Shown piece after piece: positions 11,482 through 22,989 of a DNA stretch of 64,000 bases. Position 1 is the first letter of the stretch. Every line of letters starts with the position of its first letter. Both the position numbers and the translations under genes were made by a program. Source of the DNA: Talinum fruticosum (Eukaryota > Streptophyta > Magnoliopsida > Caryophyllales > Talinaceae); assembly GCA_021018815.1 (NCBI GenBank), contig JAITYX010000022.1:3596001-3660000 (forward strand), in the 5' to 3' direction. The notes under the pieces were generated by a model. That model made no database searches. It saw only the letters and a list, made by a program, of their open reading frames with translations, and was not told where the DNA came from.

Positions 11482-12408
11482 ATGGATATTGGGGATGATG
11501 TTCATAATCAATTTAAGCGAAGACTCAAGGAAATGATGAACTCTTTTAGGTATAAAAGGACCTTTTCGTCTTATTGTTTTATTGTAAACATGAAATTCAT
11601 GTGAAGTGCTAACATTAATTGGTTTCTTATTCATACTTGTATACCGTATTGCAATGTAGATAGACATGTTTTTAGATTTGGGGAAGAAGAAATGTGTCCC
11701 TTAGTGGAAGAAATTGAGACAATCCTAGGGTTGAATTCCGTTAGTCCTTTGATTGTCCTTGGGGCTATCATGGATAGACAAGGGGAGTTAGGCTGGAACA
11801 CTTGAGGTTCCTAAGAAATTTTATGGGAGTTATGTATATAAAAATATAATTTTGTTAGAGATTGTTCTTGAAGGATTTATGCCTACCTATAGGAGTTCCT
11901 ATAAGATAGAATATAAAGAAATTAGGGAAAATGCATATCTCTTATTAATCATTAGGATCTTATTATTCGGGAGAAAAGTAAGGATGTCTAATTAGAGATG
12001 TCCGAGTTTGGTTGTTCTTTGTAGGAGACGAGGGAGGTTAGGCACTATTGTACTAGGGAAGATATTACTTAGGTTGGACGCATGTGTAGGGGTAAACTCT
12101 TTCTTTAAGGGTTGCCCCTTACTATATGTGCCTTAGTGAAAAGTTTCAACTGGTAAAGCCCTACAAAACTCCCTACCTTCTAAAACATTTTTTTGGTAAA
12201 GGGAGGTCTCAAAAACTTTTGACCATTGAATCATCGGGTTTTTGGTAGTCGGTGTTTGATATGGAAGATGTTGGATGGCTCGGTGCTCATTTGAATATGA
12301 GTGAGATGATTATCACTGCCGGGCCATATGATGGAGTACTCTTACCAACCTTGAACTATATCACGTTTTATTATCCTTGGAGAGTACTTTTCCTAGTTGG
12401 GCATTGCA
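11482..12408 (+). pseudogene. DUF7745/plant-mobile-domain-like ORF, copy 2 (broken, truncated by copia)
   Basis: Starts at ATG 11482 with Met-Asp-Ile-Gly-Asp-Asp. Near 11675 it contains FRFGEEEMCPLVEEIETILG, a pattern I know from plant mobile domain/DUF7745 proteins (F-FG-EEMCPT-EEFE-ILG). The family similarity continues through MPTYRSSYKIEY (about 11877) and past the point where copy 1 stops, with a further frame at 12252-12527 beginning MFDMEDVGWLGAHLNMSEMI; that frame runs beyond 12408 into the LTR, so only the part to 12408 belongs here. Frame changes and stops (near 11800, 11830 and 11990) break the protein. The copia element at 12409 ends the copy. Confidence 0.6.
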
Positions 12409-13939
12409 TGAAGGTTTGCTCGGGGAGAGTCCGAGTCACCCTAGAGGGGGTGAATAGGGTGATGAAAAATTCTTTCGAAACTTCGTGCTTTTGTGCGAAA
12501 AGATGCAAAGACAGATTCCGAGTCTAAGCAAGGGGTCGAAAGTATTGGACTCGGAATGTAATGAATCGGAGTAAACACGTTCGAGCAAGGTCGTCCGAGT
12601 CAAGAATGAACTCAGAAATAGAACATGAAGAATTTACGTGGAAACCCTCCCGGGGCGAGAAAACCACGGCCCGTGTCAATCCGGACACGAAGTCAAATCC
12701 ACTATTTTGAGTCCACAAAATACCGTGAACTTGACGGAACCCGAGTTGCTCCCTTAGACAACTCTATACAAGTTTTCCTAGACTCGAAGTTCCCTTATCC
12801 GATCTAGTACTTCCTAGCTGAGATAACCCTTACAGCTAGGGACAACTAAGCTGAGATAACCCTTACAGCTTAGTCAAGGGACCTTACAAAGAATGTAAGA
12901 AGTGTTTGTAATCGAATACAAGACCTTACAACTCGAAAGTAATGAATTACGGAGCGGGAGTTGTAAGTTGAAGATTGAAAGCAAATACAATAACTTTGTT
13001 CAAGTTGGAGTATTGACAATATGTTCCGCTATCTTCAAGTCTTGTGAAGTGGCTTCTATTTATAGATAACCCGGGCAGAGTAGCCGTTATCTTCATCTCG
13101 CTGACCGAGAGTCCTCTGTGACCGTTGATAAGGGCTTTCGAGTCACTCGAAAGTATCCGTTGAAATATGGACGTTGGACAACGGTTCAACTCTCTTGGAA
13201 GTCCCAAAACCATCGGTTGTGTCTTGAAAAGTGTGGTGAGAACCATCGTTAAGCTTGACTTTCCAGTTTTCCGGATATGGAAGCGGACGACTTCGACACA
13301 ATCTTCGGGACTAGAGCGAGGGAAGGTGAAAAGCTATATCTCGCTGGTGATTTGACGTTACGAAGCCAGCTACTTTTGTAATTTGAAAAGATATCCTCGA
13401 TTGAATAACCTACAAAAGTAAAACACCTTCGGTTCTCAAAGTATAAAATACTTTGGTCCAAGGTTAGACACGAGATAATAATATAATCATGATAATTAAC
13501 TAACAGATTATCGAGTCGGAAAACAAATGGAATATTCTCGAGTCTAATATCCATGGAACTCGGAATTCCATAAGACTTAGTCCGAAGCAAACAATCAAGT
13601 TTCATAACGGATATCGGCGTGGTAAAATACTTGATGTAGACTAAGCACGAAAAGAACTACGAATGCCGACTTTGCAAACAATAGAGTAGATATACACAAG
13701 TCGGATTCCGAGTGAGAGTGAACTCGGAATAAAGAACAACTTTTCTGAGTCGCTAACCGAAAGGCGATTAAATAGATAAGTAAAGGCCGAATCGCATAGA
13801 AAAGATAATATTTCACTCAAGTAAGTTTCTAAGACACGAGAGAATGCCTTGGAATCAAAACACTATATGAATGACATCGTTATACCCGATTCCTTTTGCA
13901 TGACTCGAGAGAGATATAGAGCGAGTGTCCGAGTCTTCA
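12409..13939 (-). repeat. Copia element 1, 3' LTR (left)
   Basis: 1,531 bp, TG...CA, nearly collinear with 19636-21143. It has a 17-bp extra segment at about 13103-13120 that the other LTR lacks, between short gaccg direct repeats. It contains a tandem pair of agctgagataacccttacagct hairpin-like words at 12817-12875. Confidence 0.95.
13056..13065 (-). promoter_or_regulatory. LTR TATA box (CTATAAATAG)
   Basis: On the minus strand the word CTATAAATAG followed by AAGCC is conserved in both LTRs of this element and in both LTRs of copia element 2 (38537 and 60425), which supports a functional core promoter. Confidence 0.7.
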
Positions 13940-13957
13940 ATCTCCCCTTTTTGATGA
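13940..13957 (-). other. Polypurine tract of copia element 1
   Basis: Minus-strand aaaaaggggagat abuts the 3' LTR and is the plus-strand DNA primer site. The same tract precedes the 3' LTR of copia element 2 at 59536. Confidence 0.85.
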
Positions 13958-14595
13958 AAGGCATTCCATACTTACACGTAAACTTTGTTAGAGGGAAATA
14001 GGTCGATTGAGTAAAAGTAAAGCATAATTGAATGAATCGGAGCAATGAATACTATATCAATGCAAAATAAAGTATGCTTGAACTTATTAACTCGGAAAAT
14101 AAGGAACTCATAAATTAATAAGGAAATGCATTTAGTTCATTTAAAGGAAATATTACAAGGGCGGAAAGAACTCCCTCTAGACACGACAACCAGTTTCGAC
14201 TACATTTTCTCACCCTTGCCTTTCGAAGCAAAACAAGAAACAAAAAGAAGGGAGAAAAATACAAGTAATACACATAAGTTGTCCGGACAAAAAAAATTTT
14301 GAAAAGCGTAAACTCCGGAGGCACCGAGGAATCTGGACAAAAAAAAAATTTTGAAAAGCAAAAAAAATTTTGAAAAGAGTTTGAAAATATAATCCGAAAC
14401 TCTCCACTGTTCTAGAGATAGCTTCAGAAAATTTGATGTCCAAGTTTTCTCTACGTCCGAGTTTGACTCGAAAAATTTCGAGTGACTCGAAACACGAAAT
14501 AACTATCCGCCCGAGTATCACATGATCAATCGAACCAATGGTTATTGACAACTAAAGCACATAGCACAGAAAAATGCAAGAATCATAACAAGAAA
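13958..14595. other. Copia element 1, short region between pol and PPT
   Basis: About 640 bp between the pol stop (14596-14598) and the polypurine tract, with direct repeats of aaaaaaaatttttgaaaag near 14290-14375. No third ORF is present, unlike copia element 2, which has about 3.2 kb here. Confidence 0.8.
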
Positions 14596-16263
14596 CTAAG
14601 CATTTAACATGCCAAGCTCATTCCGAATAAAACGGAATTGATCTTCACCAAGTGGCTTAGTAAAGATATCGGCTAATTGAAGACTAGTCGGAATGAATTC
14701 AAGTAAAATATCACCCTTTTACGAGTGATCGCGTAAGAAATGATACCGACTTCAATATGCTTTGTTTTTGAGTCTTGGACAGGATTCTTAGTGATACGAT
14801 TGCGCTTTGATTGTCACACTTGATTGGGACTGAGTTGAGAAATAATCCGAGATCCTTCAAGTGTTGTTTTATCCAGAGAATCCGAGCGCAACAAGCTCCA
14901 GCGGCAATATATTCAGCTTACTGCAGTTGATAGAGCTACTGAGTTTTGCTTCTTTGAGTGCCGAGGATATTAGGGATTGACCCGAAACCGGCAAGCTCCG
15001 GATGTGCTCTTTCGATCAACTTTGTATCCTGCGTAGTCTGCGTCCGAGTACCCGGTCGGACTCGGTTACGAGTCTCCGGAGTACCATAGTCCTAGATTCC
15101 GAGTGCCTGCAAGATATCTCGAATATTCTCTTCACCGCAGTGAGATGTGATTCTTTTGGATTAGCTTGAAATCGTGCACATAAACAAACACTCGAACATT
15201 ATATCCGGTGCTGCTTGAAGTAAGATATAGCGGTGATCCAATCATACCTCGATAGAGTTTCGATCTACTTGCTTTACCTGTTTCATCCGAGTCGAGTTTT
15301 ATACTGCTTGCTTCATAGGAGTAGATGCGTGCTTTGCATCTTGAAGTTTGTATTTCTTTAGTAGTTCCTTGGTGTACTTTGATTGATGGACAAAGATTCC
15401 ATCTTTGTCTTGTTTGATTTGCGGCCCAAGGAAGAAGTTGAGTTCTCCCATCATGCTCATTTGGAACTCTTGACTCATCAACTCGGAAAATTCTCGGCAC
15501 GAAATTCATTAGTAGCACCGAAAATAATATCATCAACATATATTTGAATAATGAGAAAATCTTTCCCTTTGGTCTTTATGAATAGAGTCTTGTCGATCCG
15601 ACCTCTTTTGAAATCATTTTGAACCAGGAAACTGCTCGAGTCTTTCATACCAAGCTCTAGGGGCTTGTTTAAGACCATAGAGAGCCTTTTGAAGTTTGAA
15701 AACATGATTTGGGAATTCCGAGTTTTCAAAACCGGGAGGTCTGCTCGACATAGACCTCTTCTTCAATAAAACCATTGAGAAAGGCACACTTAACATCCAT
15801 TTGATATAATTTAATATGCATGCGGGATGCAAATGCCAACGATATTCTAATGGCTTCAATTCAGCTACTTGGTGCAAAGGTTTCCCCACAATCAATTCCT
15901 TCTTCTTGATTGTAACCCCGAGCTACAAGTCTAGCCTTGTTTCGACAACTATTCCACCCTCATCTAGTTTGTTTTTGAAAACCCATTTGGTTCCTATAGC
16001 TGGGTGGTCGGAAGGTCGGTTGGTCGAGTCCGGACTTGGTTTCTCTCGAATTGATTCAGCTCTTCTTGCATGGCCTCTACCCATTCGGGTTCATTAAGGG
16101 CTTCTAGTGCATTTTGGGTTCGAGTTAGTGAAATGAATGCGGTGAATGCACATAGATTATGAAGAGAAGAACGAGTTCTTACCCCACTTGTTGATATCGA
16201 AATAATGTTTTCTTGGGGATGACTGGAAGTAAATTTGAATGCTTTACCAGTTCTTTGATTCAC
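14596..16263 (-). pseudogene. Copia element 1 reverse transcriptase and RNase H
   Basis: RT copies genomic RNA and RNase H removes it. 16263-15994 holds the RT lead (LEALNEPEWVEAMQEELNQF). 15895-15614 carries the fingers/palm with PPGFENSEFPNHVFKLQKAL. 15729-15478 has the YVDD catalytic box in IQIYVDDIIFGATNE. 15481-15299 has the MMGELNFFLGPQIKQ block. The rest of RNase H lies at about 15060-14600. Frame changes near 15760, 15480 and 15130 split it. Confidence 0.88.
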
Positions 16264-16424
16264 CAGGTTTGTTGTTTGAATTGCTTGGTCTTCGAAGTTT
16301 GCTCCGAGTGATCTTCTTCATTGACCTGCTCGTTACGAGCGACCTCTAGAGTTGTCTCATTCCGAGCTTCCTCGTTCGAGTGGTCTCCTTCGAGTCTTTA
16401 TAGACTCATCTTCGTCATCATCCT

Positions 16425-17760
16425 TTACGAGCTTCGGTTCGAGTAGGAAGATTCACTTGGTTTTCCCTGTTCAAGCTCATCAAACACTACGTGGATACTT
16501 TCTTCCACTTTGTTAGTTCTCTTGTTGAATATACGATAGGCTTTGCTATGAGAAGAATAACCTAGAAAGATTCCTTCGTCGACCAGAGCATCAAACTTGG
16601 TCGAGATGATCCTTACCATTGTTGTGGACAAAACACTTACATCCGAAAGATCCGAAATAGGAAATATTTGGCTTCTTTCCTTTGTAGAGCTCATAAGGTG
16701 TTTTCTTCAGAATGGGTCCGATGAGGCATCGATTGAGAGTGTAGTTAGGCTGTGTTTCCTGCCTCGCCCGAAGTAGTAAGGCAAGTTGTGCTCAATCATC
16801 ATCGTCCTTGCTATTTCTTCAAGGGTTCGTTCTTTCTCTCAACTACTCCATTCTGCTGAGGAGTTACGGGTGCTGAGAAGTTGTGAGAAATTCCATTCTT
16901 GTCACAAAACTCCGAGAATTCGAGTAGTCGAACTCCCTTCCATGGTCGGTTCGAATCTTTTGAATCCGAGTCCGAGACTCAACTTGAATCTTTCTACGAG
17001 CTTGCTGAATTCCTTGAAGGCCTCATTCTTATGCTTGGAAAACACACCCAGGTAAATCTTGAAAAATCATCAATAATAACAAGTATGTAAGATTTTCCTC
17101 CGAGACTCTTTATAGGGATTTCACCACATAAGTCCATGTGTAGTAATTCAAGCACGTTGGATGTGGAAACTGTCTTCGAGAGATTTGAATGAAGATCGAC
17201 TTGTTTCCCTTTGGTGCATGCTCCACATACTTTATCCTTCTCAAAAGCACGGTTAGGTAATCCTCTAACCGGACCAAAAGATGCAAGCTTTTTGATAGTA
17301 TGCATGCTAATATGACCTAATCTACGATGCCAAATCCAAGAATCATCTTGAAGATATGCTTTTAAACATGATAAGTTCTGACTTGGGTCGAGAAGAGGGA
17401 TGATGTAGGTATTACCCGATCTCTTACCCGAGAGCTTTATCTCTTTGGTAGTCTCATCCGTGATGTAGCACTTGGATTGAGTGAACTTTACCTCTTGACC
17501 TTTGTCACAAAGTCTGGGAGATGCTAAGTAGGTTATACTTAAGTCCTTTAACAAGGTAGACTGGGCTCACCAGATTGTTTCCATTACCAATCTTCCCAAT
17601 GCCCACTATCTTGCCCTTCGTTGTCATCACCAAAGGTCACCTTTCCTCCTTTATATGATTCCAGCTCGAAAAAGAGTCCTTGGTCACCGACATATGTCGA
17701 GAACATCCGCTGTCCAGTACCGGTGTCCTTTGATCTTTTACGAGTGACCTGCAAAACAGA
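16425..17760 (-). pseudogene. Copia element 1 GAG-pre and integrase region
   Basis: The longest intact piece is 17554-16994 (186 codons). It holds the pre-integrase zinc region (H-x3-5-H and C-x2-C in WHRRLGHISMH...VCGAC) and the first catalytic Asp (HMDLCGE) and the VIIDDFSR block. The integrase inserts element cDNA into the chromosome. The segment 16694-16425 carries the end of the core with the typical LGYSSHSKAYRIFNKRT run. Confidence 0.85.
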
Positions 17761-18639
17761 GAAAATCTAACCCTTCTCACTTCCTCTAACGAACCCGAGT
17801 AACATTCCTTATTGTGGTCCTTTTCGAGGAAGAAGGTACTTCGGAACCCAGATTTGAATGACTTTGGGTTTAGTCGATTCCGAGTCTTCTTCTTTTCGAG
17901 AACCGAGTCCGTGTCTCTTTCCTTTTAAAAACCTTTCCTTTGGAAACAGGAGAAAATGGTTTCTTTTTGTAAATAGGTCCGGGTTTAGTCCTCCTTTCAT
18001 TTTTGTGAATGGGACCATGCTCGACCTTTTTGAACTTAACGGTTACGGAATCCTTTTTGAACAATTACGAGTAAGAATTAGATTCTTCCTCTTTGTTGAA
18101 ACCAAGACCTTCTTTTCGAAATGAGACACATTGTGATCCCAAGAGCATATCAAGATTCTTCCGTCCTTGAGAAAACTTTAAAACTAGATCTTGAGACTCA
18201 ATGAGCTTCTGTTTCGATTGCTCATTTTCTTTTTCGAGTGACTCGGACTCGGTCTCATTAGTTTGAGCACTTGTCTTGAGTTCTCTCGAGTGTGAGTCTC
18301 GGTTTTCCAATTCATTTTTTAAAAAATGCTCTCGGTAGTGATTGACTCCAGTTGTTCCTTGAAATGAGAAGAATCGAATTGGACTTTTCTTCCAAAGTAA
18401 AGATGTATTTAGCTAAATCGGCTTTGGAGAATTTGAGGAAATAGTTTATTACCTCTTGAGGATCGGTTTCCTCATTTTACGAGTACGTATGCGAGTCCGA
18501 CTCTTTTCGGCTTACGAGTCGGTAATTGCCATTAGACACTTTGAGTCATCCGAATCCTCGTCGTCTTCGGATGAATCCTCGTCACTCCATGTTGCCATCA
18601 TGGCCTTCTTCTTCCTGTCCCTTTTCGTTTTGGACGAGT

Positions 18640-19576
18640 CCTTGACTATGTGGTCTTTGCTTGCCACATTCGAAACATCCGAGCATTCTTAGACAAAGAT
18701 GACTTTGAAGGTGAAGAAAACTTACCTTTTCTGTCTCTCTTGTTCTTTTTGTAGAATTCTTCTTTTGGCATTTTATCCCATCTTTTGTGCTTCATCATTC
18801 TCTTGAAGCCTCTTGCAATGAGTGCCATGGGATCATCTTACGAGTCGGAGGAGCTTGGACTTGCTTCTTTGGATTACGAGGCTTTAAGCGCGATGTTCCT
18901 CTTGGAAGTACCCTCAGCATCTTCTTCTTCCGGATGTATCTCATGGGTCGAAGCTTTCCAATGAGCTCGTCGGCTTCAAGAGTGAGAGGTTACGAGCCTC
19001 TTCTATGGCGGTTACCTTAGGACCCCATCGTTTCTTGGGCGGAGCTTCGAGAATTTTCCAGGCACATTTCTTCATGGGAGATTTTCTTTCCCAGAGATTT
19101 GAGATTGTTGGTGATCTCGGTGAAGCGTATGAACATCCGAGTAATGTTCTCTTCGGCTCCATTTTGAAAAGCTCATATTTGTGAAGATACTCGGCTGATC
19201 TTCGCTTGTCTCACCTGGCTTGTACCTTCGTAGGTGTTGACCGAGTGTCCCATACCTCTTTAGCAGAGTCACGAGCGGAGACTCGATTATATTCTTCCGA
19301 GCTTATGGCGCACATGAGAATGTTCATGGCTTTGAAGTTCTTTACGAACTTCTCGCCTGCTGTCGTGAACTCGGCCTTTGTCTTTGGAAGAATTACGAAT
19401 TCATCTGTCTTCGTTGGGATGTAGTTTCCTTGTTGTATGATTTCCCATACTTCTTCGTCGTGATCCATAAGGAAACATTCCATCGGCTTCTTCCAGTGAC
19501 CGAAATTTGAACCTTTGAATTTTGGTGGCCTGTTGGAAGATCTACCTTCGTCGAACTCTCCGGTGTTACGAGCCAT
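18640..19576 (-). pseudogene. Copia element 1 Gag region
   Basis: The Gag/UBN2 domain of Ty1-copia elements forms the virus-like particle. The frame 19576-19211 is open for 121 codons. The continuation moves to 19162-18941 and 19272-19072 in other frames, then 18828-18646 (MALIARGFKRMMKHKRWDK). The matching zinc knuckle is recognisable only as Cys-Phe-Glu-Cys-Gly plus a displaced His. Copia element 2 carries the same block at 52151 (MALIARGFKRMMKHKKWDKR), so the two elements are close relatives. Confidence 0.82.
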
Positions 19577-19620
19577 CCGATCTTTAAACCTTTGGACTGT
19601 TAGATCCTTTACGAAAGGCT

Positions 19621-19635
19621 AGGCTCGATACCAAT
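19621..19635 (-). other. Primer-binding site, copia element 1
   Basis: Minus-strand attggtatcgagcct directly follows the 5' LTR. It matches the initiator-Met tRNA primer site used by plant copia elements (TGGTATCAGAGCC type). Confidence 0.8.
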
Positions 19636-21143
19636 TGAAGGTTTGCTCGGGGAGAGTCCGAGTCACCCTAGAGGGGGTGAATAGGGTGATGAAAAATTCT
19701 TTCGAAACTTCGTGCTTTTGTGCGGAAAAGATGCAAAGACGGATTACGAGTCTAAGCAAGGGGTCGGAAAGTATTGGACTCGGAATGTAATGAATCGGAG
19801 TAAACACGTTCGACGAAGGCTGTCCGAGTCAAGAATGAACTCAGAAATAGAACACGAAGAATTTACGTGGAAACCCTCCTGGGGCAGAAAACCACGGCCC
19901 GTGTCAATCCAGACACGAAGTCAAATCCACTATTTTGAGTCCACAAAATACCGTGAACTTGACGGAACCCGAGTTGCTCCCTTAGACAACTCTATACAAG
20001 TTTTCCTAGACTCGAAGTTCCCTTATCCGATCTAGTACTTCCTAGCTGAGATAACCCTTACAGCTAGGGACAACTAAGCTGAGATAACCCTTACAGCTTA
20101 GTCAAGGGACCTTACAAAGAATGTAAGAAGTGTTTGTAGCGAATACAAGACCTTACAACTCGAAAGTAATGAATTACGAGTGGGAGTTGTAAGTTGAAGA
20201 TTGAAAGCAAATACAATAACTTTGTTCAAGTTGGAGTATTGACAATATGTTCCGCTATCTTCAAGTCTTGTGAAGTGGCTTCTATTTATAGATAACCCGA
20301 GCGAGTAGCCGTTATCTTCATCTCGCTGACCGTTGATAAGGGCTTTCGAGTCACTCGAAAGTATCCGTTGAAATATGGACGTTGGACAACGGTTCAACTC
20401 TCTTGGAAGTCCCAAAACCATCGGTTGTGTCTTGAAAAGTGTGGTGAGAACCATCGTTAAGCTTGACTTTCCAGTTTTCGGATATGGAAGCGAGACGGCT
20501 TCGACACAATCTTCGGGACTAGAGCGAGGAAGGTGAAAAGCTATATCTCGCTGGTGATTTGACGTTCACGGCCGGCTACTTTTGTAATTTGAAAAGATAT
20601 CCTCGATTGAATAACCTACAAAAGTAAAACACCTTCGGTTCTCAAAGTATAAAATACTTTGGTCCAAGGTTAGACACGAGATAATAATATAATCATGATA
20701 ATTAACTAACAGATTATCCGAGTCGGAAAACAAATGGAATATTCGAGTCTAATATCCATGGAACTCGGAATTCCATAAGACTTAGTCCGAAGCAAACAAT
20801 CAAGTTTCATAACGGATATCGGCGTGGTAAAATACTTGATGTAGACTAAGCACGAAAAGAACTACGAATGCTGACTTTGCAAACAATAGAGTAGATATAC
20901 ACAAGTCGGATTCGAGTGAGAGTGAACTCGGAATAAAGAACAACTTTTACGAGTCGCTAGCTGAAAGGCGATTAAATAGATAAGTAAAGGCCGAATCGCA
21001 TAGAAAAGATAATATTTCACTCAAGTAAGTTTCTAAGACACGAGAGAATGCCTTGGAATCAAAACACTATATGAATGACATCGTTATACCTGATTCCTTT
21101 TGCATGACTCGAGAGAGATATAGAGCGAGTGTCCGAGTCTTCA
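19636..21143 (-). repeat. Copia element 1, 5' LTR (right)
   Basis: 1,508 bp, TG...CA. The TATA word is at 20282-20291 (minus). It differs from the left LTR mostly by small changes around CG-containing words, such as ccgag versus acgag or cgag. Confidence 0.95.
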
Positions 21144-21148
21144 TTGCA

Positions 21149-22880
21149 AAATGACGCTCCAAGTTCCAAAGCGACCTTGACACCATAAATGCAAGCTTTA
21201 TATTATGCAATATTGTTTGTAGTGAAAAAGCGAGCTTTACAACAAAAGGAACATGAAACCCGTTAAGATCCACTAGCAAAACTTTGACATCATGTACCCT
21301 TTCTATTAGGGGCACCATCAATATACATTTTGCAACACGCAACTTCGATTTTGCGAGATATGCTCATCAAGAAATCCATCTGTAGATTTATCTCTAAACA
21401 TAGATGCCTTTACTAGCTCATCTGCAATGGCTCTTCCCTTAACGAGACTTTTGAGTAATGTAATGAATCTCGAATTCAAAGAGTAAAGCATGCCACCTGG
21501 CCAACCTTTCTCTTTGAATTGGTTTCTCAAATAGGTACTTGATCGGGTCCAATCTAGAAACTAGGCAAGTCGTGTGAGCTTATAGGTAATGGCGAGAGTT
21601 TTTCGTAGCATAAACCAAAGAGAACAAGTACGCTCGAGCGAAGAGTATTTAGTTTCATACCCCAAAAGTTTCTTACTTAGGTAGTAGATGGCGACTTATT
21701 TCTTAGTACCTTCTTGGTGTTGGGCTAAAAGAGCTCCTATGGTGGTCTCTATGACTCGTCAAATATAAGATGAGTGATTCATTAGGTCGAGGAGGCATTA
21801 AGACATGCGTGTTGGTAAGGTAACTTTTTAAAGATTCAAAAGCTTGCTGACATTCCTCAATCCACTTGTTTAGAGACTCTTTTCTTAAGAAGTCGAAAGA
21901 TAGGCTCACACTTCATGGTCAATTGAGATATAAACCTATCGATGTATTGGAGTCGTCCTAGAAACCCATGAATTTATTTTTTAATTTTAGGGGGTAGAGC
22001 TTCATGATTGTCTTGGTCTTATCAAGATCCACTTCAACGCCTTTGTCATTTACAACGAAACCCAACAATTTCTCGGAAGGAACACCAAACACGCATTTTT
22101 GTGGGTTTAACCTTAACTTGAACTTCCTGATGCGATCATAAAATTTTTGTACAGTCGTAATGTGGCTTTCTCGTTCATGATTATTCACAATCATATCATC
22201 AACATATACTTCAACAATATCATGTATTTGATCAAGGAGGATAGTAGTTGTTGCTCGTTCATAAGTAGCCCTAACATTTTGTAACCCAAAAGGTATAACT
22301 TTGTAGCGAGAAAACATCCCATGGAGTGATGAAGGAGGTTTTATCATGTCTTGTAAAGTCATAAAAATTTAGTTGTACCTAGAAAATCCATCCATTAAGG
22401 AAAACATGGCGTGACCGGCTTTATTATTAACCAACACATCAATGTGAGGCAGTGGGAAACAATCTTATGGTGAAGTTGTATTCAAATCTCTGAAGTCAAC
22501 ACACATCCTAATTCACCCATCTTTTTTGGAACCATTACAATGTTTGTGAGCCACTCCGGATGTTTCACGACTTCAAGAAACCCTACATCTAACTACTTTT
22601 GAATCTCTTCTTTAACATTAAGACTTATTTATGACTTTATTCTTCGACTTTTGTTGTTTTGGCTTGCTATTTGGGTATAGAGGGATATGGTGCTCAACAA
22701 TCTCACGGTTAATACCGACATATTTACATAAGACAATGCAAAAACATCTACGTATTCGGTGAGTAGTGCAATGGATGACTCCTTTTCTTCTTGGGAAAGA
22801 GAATACCCTATCTTGACTTATTTGATATCGTACTCGGTGCCTATGTTGATCTACGATCTGGTGTTTCTACTTTGGAGTAG
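21149..22880 (-). pseudogene. Ogre/Tat-type Ty3-gypsy RT-RNase H remnant
   Basis: Minus-strand coding remnant of a Tat/Ogre lineage polyprotein. From high to low coordinates: the RT lead (IALLTEYVDVFALSYVN near 22770 and FLEVVKHPEWLTNIVMV near 22575); the RT core 22362-21958 with VPFGLQN-type IPFGLQNVRATYERATT and the catalytic VYVDDMIVNN; the thumb/RNase H link 21909-21703 (WIEECQQAFESLKSYL); the C-terminal RNase H piece 21342-21144 (VLLVDLNGFHVPFVVKLAF). The catalytic YVDD box is intact but stops and frame shifts (near 22380, 21940 and 21540) kill the ORF. Gag, protease and integrase are missing. Confidence 0.85.
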
Positions 22881-22924
22881 TAATAATAATAAGGTTAGTA
22901 GCAATAAATAATCATAATAGTAAT

Positions 22925-22942
22925 AAAAATGATAATGGTAAC

Positions 22943-22985
<43 letters not shown>
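22925..22985. repeat. (AAT)n microsatellite beside RT remnant
   Basis: Near-perfect AAT run in a wider AAT/AAC-rich tract (22875-23180). The lead-in agtagcaataaataatcataatagtaat is shared with 29185, so the microsatellite is part of the Ogre-like element rather than a chance neighbour. Confidence 0.9.
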
Positions 22986-22986
<1 letters not shown>

Positions 22987-22989
22987 GTT

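Larger units (their letters stand above)
10684..12408 (+). repeat. Large tandem repeat, unit 2
   Basis: Starts directly at the end of unit 1, sharing the aaataaatatgagtcaaaatt start. Compared with unit 1 it lacks roughly 460 bp: after the array (about 11250) it jumps to the tgcatgcatttatacgc spacer that in unit 1 lies near 9720. It extends further than unit 1 at its 3' side, up to the copia insertion at 12409. Confidence 0.78.
14596..19576 (-). pseudogene. Copia element 1 gag-pol polyprotein (broken)
   Basis: The start is ATG 19576 (MARNTGEFDEGRSSNRPPKF) and the stop is TAG at 14598-14596 after ELGMLNA. Domains on the minus strand in order: Gag (UBN2-type) 19576-19070 with the NFGHWKKPMECFL block; Lys-rich region and damaged zinc knuckle near 18690-18640; coiled-coil-like Glu/Lys/Ser-rich stretch 18310-18065; GAG-pre-integrase 17554-17200 (WHRRLGHISMHTIKKL, then C-AC zinc residues); integrase core 17190-16990 (LLHMDLCGE, VIIDDFSRFTW) and tail to 16425 (DEGIFLGYSSHSKAYRIFNK); RT 15895-15478 (LYGLKQAPRAWYERL and the catalytic YVDDIIFG); RNase H about 15060-14600. 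It is interrupted by several frame changes, so it is not translatable as read. Confidence 0.9.
12409..21143 (-). mobile_element. Ty1-copia element 1 (SIRE-like), complete with both LTRs
   Basis: An 8,735-bp element bounded by direct LTRs (12409-13939 and 19636-21143), each TGAAGGTTTGCTC...GAGTCTTCA. A 5-bp target-site duplication TTGCA lies at 12404-12408 and 21144-21148. The minus-strand order is 5' LTR (right), Met-tRNA-type primer site, gag, protease, integrase, RT, RNase H, polypurine tract, 3' LTR (left): the Ty1-copia order. The polypurine tract context tcatcaaaaaggggagat is that of SIRE/Maximus elements. It inserted where the mobile-domain-like repeat meets the Ogre-like RNase H remnant. 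It is flanked by broken sequence and is itself broken, but its LTRs are still very similar, so it is fairly young. Confidence 0.95.
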
